Below, one piece after another: positions 62,501 to 64,000 of a stretch of DNA of 64,000 nucleotides (position 1 is its first letter; each line of letters starts with the position of its first letter). Where the stretch lies: assembly GCF_008831285.2 (NCBI RefSeq), contig NC_045139.1, forward strand, positions 11,938,704 through 12,002,703. The letters run 5' to 3'. Position numbers and translations under genes: made by a program. The stretch is from Nymphaea colorata. Its lineage: Eukaryota > Streptophyta > Magnoliopsida > Nymphaeales > Nymphaeaceae. The notes beneath the pieces are model-generated. The model was not told the origin of the DNA, did not search any database, and was given only the letters and a program-made list of their open reading frames with translations.

Positions 62501-63770
62501 GGGCACTATTCGCTTGATTATCTCTCTTGCTGTCCAACGAGAGTGGCCTCTTTTTCAATTGGATGTCAAAAATGCCTTTCTGTATGGAGACCTTTCTGAA
62601 ATTGTTTATATGCAGCAACCACCTGGTTTTGAGCGACAAGGGGAGTGTTCCAAGGTATGCAAGTTAAAGAAGGCTATTTATAGACTCAAACAGAGTCCCC
62701 GTGCATGGTTCCAAAAGCTTACTGAAGTGTTATCTAAGTGTGGATTTAGCCGATCCCAACTTGATCACTCATTGTTTATCAAGCGAGGCTCAGCAGGACT
62801 TGTGATATTGATTGTCTACGTGGATGATATTGTTCTTACAGGGGAAAATGATCAAGAGATAGCTCAAACAAAGGAGTTTTTACAGCAACACTTTGTTACG
62901 AAAGACCTTGGACAACTTCGTTATTTTCTTGGTATTGAGGTGGCTCGTAGTAATAAAGGAGTTGTAGTGTCTCAAAGGAAATATGCTCTTGATCTTCTAC
63001 AGGAAACAGGACTATTGGGGGCTAAACCTGCCACACTTCCCATGAATCCTCGCATTCATATACATGATGATGACTCAGAGCCGTTTGACTCTAGATCTTA
63101 CAGATCTCTGATAGGGAAACTGTTATATTTGACTGTCACTCGTCCCGACATTAGCTTTGCTGTGAATAAGTTGAGCCAATTCATGGAAAAACCCCGAAAA
63201 GTTCACTGGGATGCAGCTCTAATGATTGTAAGATACTTGAAATCAGCCCCGGGAAAGGGGCTATGGTTCAAGAAAGGAGAATGTGTTGACATCGAGGCGT
63301 ATAGTGATGCTGATTATGCTGGATCTATAGATGATAGGAAGTCTACTACCGGGTTTTGTGTCTTTGTGGGCGGTAATCTTATTTCCTGGAGGAGCAAGAA
63401 GCAGAATGTTGTGGCTCGTTCTAGTGCTGAGTCAGAATATAGGGCTATGGCTCAAACTGTGGCTGAAATGTCGTGGGTTAGATCACTACTTGTAGAGTTG
63501 GATGTCTCAGTGAATCTCCCAATGAAGATGTATTGTGACAACAAGGCAGCTACATATATCGCTAACAATCCTGTCTTCCATGAGCGGACTAAACACATTG
63601 AAGTGGATTGCCACTATATTCGGGACTTAGTTCAAGGAGGAATTGTTAGCACTATTCATGTCTCCTCAGAAGATCAGGCAGCAGATATTCTCACTAAAGC
63701 TCTTCCCATAGGCGATTTCCTGAGATGTTGTAACAAGCTGAGCATGATTGACATATATGCTCCAGCTTGA
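59538..63770 (+). CDS. Copia gag-pol polyprotein, 1410 residues, intact
   Basis: One frame from ATG 59538 to TGA 63770. In order: gag (UBN2-type, from LNGSNYEIW near residue 30), a CCHC zinc knuckle CSYCGKIGHLEDRC near 250, and aspartic protease DSGAS near 368. The GAG-pre-integrase zinc region (HLRLGHPSVPKLRRMF, CDACQLGKH) is near 495-530. The integrase has HVDVWGP (about 550), RTDNALEF (about 615) and QQNGVAERKH (about 650), giving its D, D and E. The reverse transcriptase spans about 920-1165 with QLDVKNAFLYGDL and the catalytic YVDD near 1093. RNase H follows with YSDADYAG near 1255 and CDNKAA near 1333. The protein ends four bases before the polypurine tract. No stop, frameshift or lost catalytic residue was found. 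Confidence 0.95.
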   Translation: MAENSKSEGSTDYKMAGNSFSYGTTMKLNGSNYEIWSRVFIMSVAGHRKKYILEEDEPIEKKGIYAAWDEDNYIVMSWIMNSVESHIAPTIAYYTKAKDMWSFLRKTYSHATNVIKILQLEEELCNIRQGDQDLSQYFATLTAAYERLKALRPPCQHCYASHVETGMVAKFLSGLSSEYSVAKSQILTGSELPDLADTYNRLSRFAATLSQTTHDIPVSALVISGGRGPSSFGGTRGRGTGRGAGRGRFQCSYCGKIGHLEDRCWDKHPHLRSNVSSGRGGGRITTSRGPSSSQATHSKATISMVESSTDPSISMSYSLNLSKDEYDRVLAQRSGSTSASTSTNAAVVDSAFSVGAPTADPGMTWMIDSGASRHCCNQPQNFSSFVRFSTPQYVKLADGKLSPVLGSGDIYLPHLGTITHVLYAPQFPVNLISVKQLAIDLQCKVIFESDSCSFQDLPTGKMIGGGHEREGLYFLSIPVDVAASSVPSKPSPFQWHLRLGHPSVPKLRRMFPDIPASESFLCDACQLGKHTRSSFPSSQSPSSQSPFDLIHVDVWGPSRVPFRSCFRYYLVLVDDFTRVSWVFLLRERSEVICILQKFIKEIKTQFGFIVKNIRTDNALEFKSSILLQFYADHGIRPQYTCPHTSQQNGVAERKHRQLLNVARTLMLHSHMPAYFWGDAILTACYLINRLPSSSIQDRIPIQILYPGRSLFHLPPKVFGCTCFAHILGPNKSKLAAQAIKCIFIGYSANQKGYKCFDPVTKKDIISADVTFFESRPYFPPSSPSSSEMHAPIPLPIPPVSLESFPSSQPRSHERFLEPPLVYTRRLGPSLNRPPASSQEVSSTDKTDSGLSDDYSAADLPIAIRKGKRQCTLHPISNSVSTAHLSTHLVQFDQALSSHVIPSSHHHALLDPRWRQAMQEEMDALLSRETWDLVDPPTRCDVVGSRWVFTIKYHSDGSVERFKARLVAKGYTQTYGVDFFETFSPVARLGTIRLIISLAVQREWPLFQLDVKNAFLYGDLSEIVYMQQPPGFERQGECSKVCKLKKAIYRLKQSPRAWFQKLTEVLSKCGFSRSQLDHSLFIKRGSAGLVILIVYVDDIVLTGENDQEIAQTKEFLQQHFVTKDLGQLRYFLGIEVARSNKGVVVSQRKYALDLLQETGLLGAKPATLPMNPRIHIHDDDSEPFDSRSYRSLIGKLLYLTVTRPDISFAVNKLSQFMEKPRKVHWDAALMIVRYLKSAPGKGLWFKKGECVDIEAYSDADYAGSIDDRKSTTGFCVFVGGNLISWRSKKQNVVARSSAESEYRAMAQTVAEMSWVRSLLVELDVSVNLPMKMYCDNKAATYIANNPVFHERTKHIEVDCHYIRDLVQGGIVSTIHVSSEDQAADILTKALPIGDFLRCCNKLSMIDIYAPA

Positions 63771-63777
63771 GGGGGAG
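63769..63777 (+). other. Copia polypurine tract
   Basis: GAGGGGGAG directly precedes the 3' LTR and overlaps the last bases of the polyprotein stop. It primes plus-strand DNA synthesis. Confidence 0.85.
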
Positions 63778-63959
63778 TGTTAAAGATACAAAAAAAGGGG
63801 TTTTCTGAAATATTAGGAAGTTAGGGAAGGTCTCTTTAAATGTTTTGTTACTTTTAGTGGACTTCTCTTGTAATTTTCCCTAACCCTAATCTCTTAATAG
63901 AGATTAGGGTCACGTAATGCTAGACAACTTTTTGCTGCCTCTCTCTCTCTCTCGTAACA
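63778..63959 (+). repeat. Copia 3' LTR (182 bp)
   Basis: Same sequence as the 5' LTR over all 182 positions by eye. Confidence 0.95.
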
Positions 63960-64000
63960 AGGCAGCCATGATCCGAGACCCAGTTACTAACAATTACTCC
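63960..64000. repeat. Repeat of upstream gypsy LTR sequence
   Basis: The bases after the copia element repeat 58515-58555 exactly, up to the window end. Including the last LTR base the match is 42 nt. This is gypsy LTR and purine-tract sequence that also lies about 145 bp before the 5' LTR. Confidence 0.9.

Larger units (their letters stand above)
58660..63959 (+). mobile_element. Complete, young Ty1/copia LTR retrotransposon
   Basis: 5300 bp with two 182-bp LTRs that I read as identical, a primer site, a leader of about 680 bp, one uninterrupted polyprotein frame and a polypurine tract. All parts needed for autonomous movement appear present. Identical LTRs indicate a recent insertion. The 5-bp target duplication expected for this superfamily is not visible: AAATC precedes the element and AGGCA follows it. 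Confidence 0.95.

Overview
The window is nuclear DNA from a flowering plant. Evidence is the intron-rich plant genes (a CCoAOMT-like methyltransferase, the SnRK1 gamma subunit, an intronless EXO70, a P-class PPR protein, a DUF642 cell-wall protein), plant-type U1/U2 snRNA genes with an upstream sequence element and TATA box, and Ty1/copia, Ty3/gypsy, L1-type LINE and hAT-type MITE insertions in A/T-rich intergenic DNA. The species cannot be named from this sequence.

Layout. 1-950: decayed copia RT/RNase H fragment. 3031-6175 (+): five-exon CCoAOMT-like gene. 6176-13018: intergenic DNA with MITEs and simple repeats. 13019-14992 (+): intronless EXO70, probably subfamily D. 14993-18250: intergenic. 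About 18300-22960 (+): defective L1-type LINE. About 23240-29785 (-): decayed Ty3/gypsy element with one long and one short LTR. 32047-34494 (+): PPR gene. 35951-41401 (-): six-exon SnRK1 gamma (KING1-like) gene. 41402-44834: intergenic, with a hAT MITE bearing a perfect 8-bp target duplication and a 69-bp foldback. 44835-46802 (+): DUF642 gene with three frameshifts. 47455-49898 (-): four-exon COMMD9-like gene. 50177-54326 (+): one U2 and two U1 snRNA genes. 54327-58150: mostly unassigned, with one isolated exon-like segment. 58150-58659 (-): gypsy 3' end and LTR. 58660-63959 (+): complete copia element with identical LTRs and an uninterrupted 1410-residue polyprotein.

Functional picture. 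The host genes do not form a pathway; they are unrelated single genes: phenylpropanoid-type O-methylation, exocytosis, organelle RNA processing, energy-sensing kinase regulation, endosomal COMMD function and spliceosomal RNA. The most informative stretch is 46.7-54.3 kb. A segment carrying the DUF642 3' end, COMMD9, U2 and U1 seems to have been duplicated in tandem, and the second copy kept only the DUF642 tail, some spacer and U1. The two intact-looking snRNA promoters (U2 and U1-a) share the same variant USE and exactly the same 34-nt USE-TATA spacing; the duplicated U1 promoter is degraded.

I did not find a convincing new multi-gene system. The best leads are the snRNA cluster, the copia insertion whose 3' flank repeats sequence from upstream of its 5' LTR, the LINE whose ORF2 lost its reverse transcriptase core in frame, the disrupted DUF642 gene, and an unassigned exon at 56814-56957.
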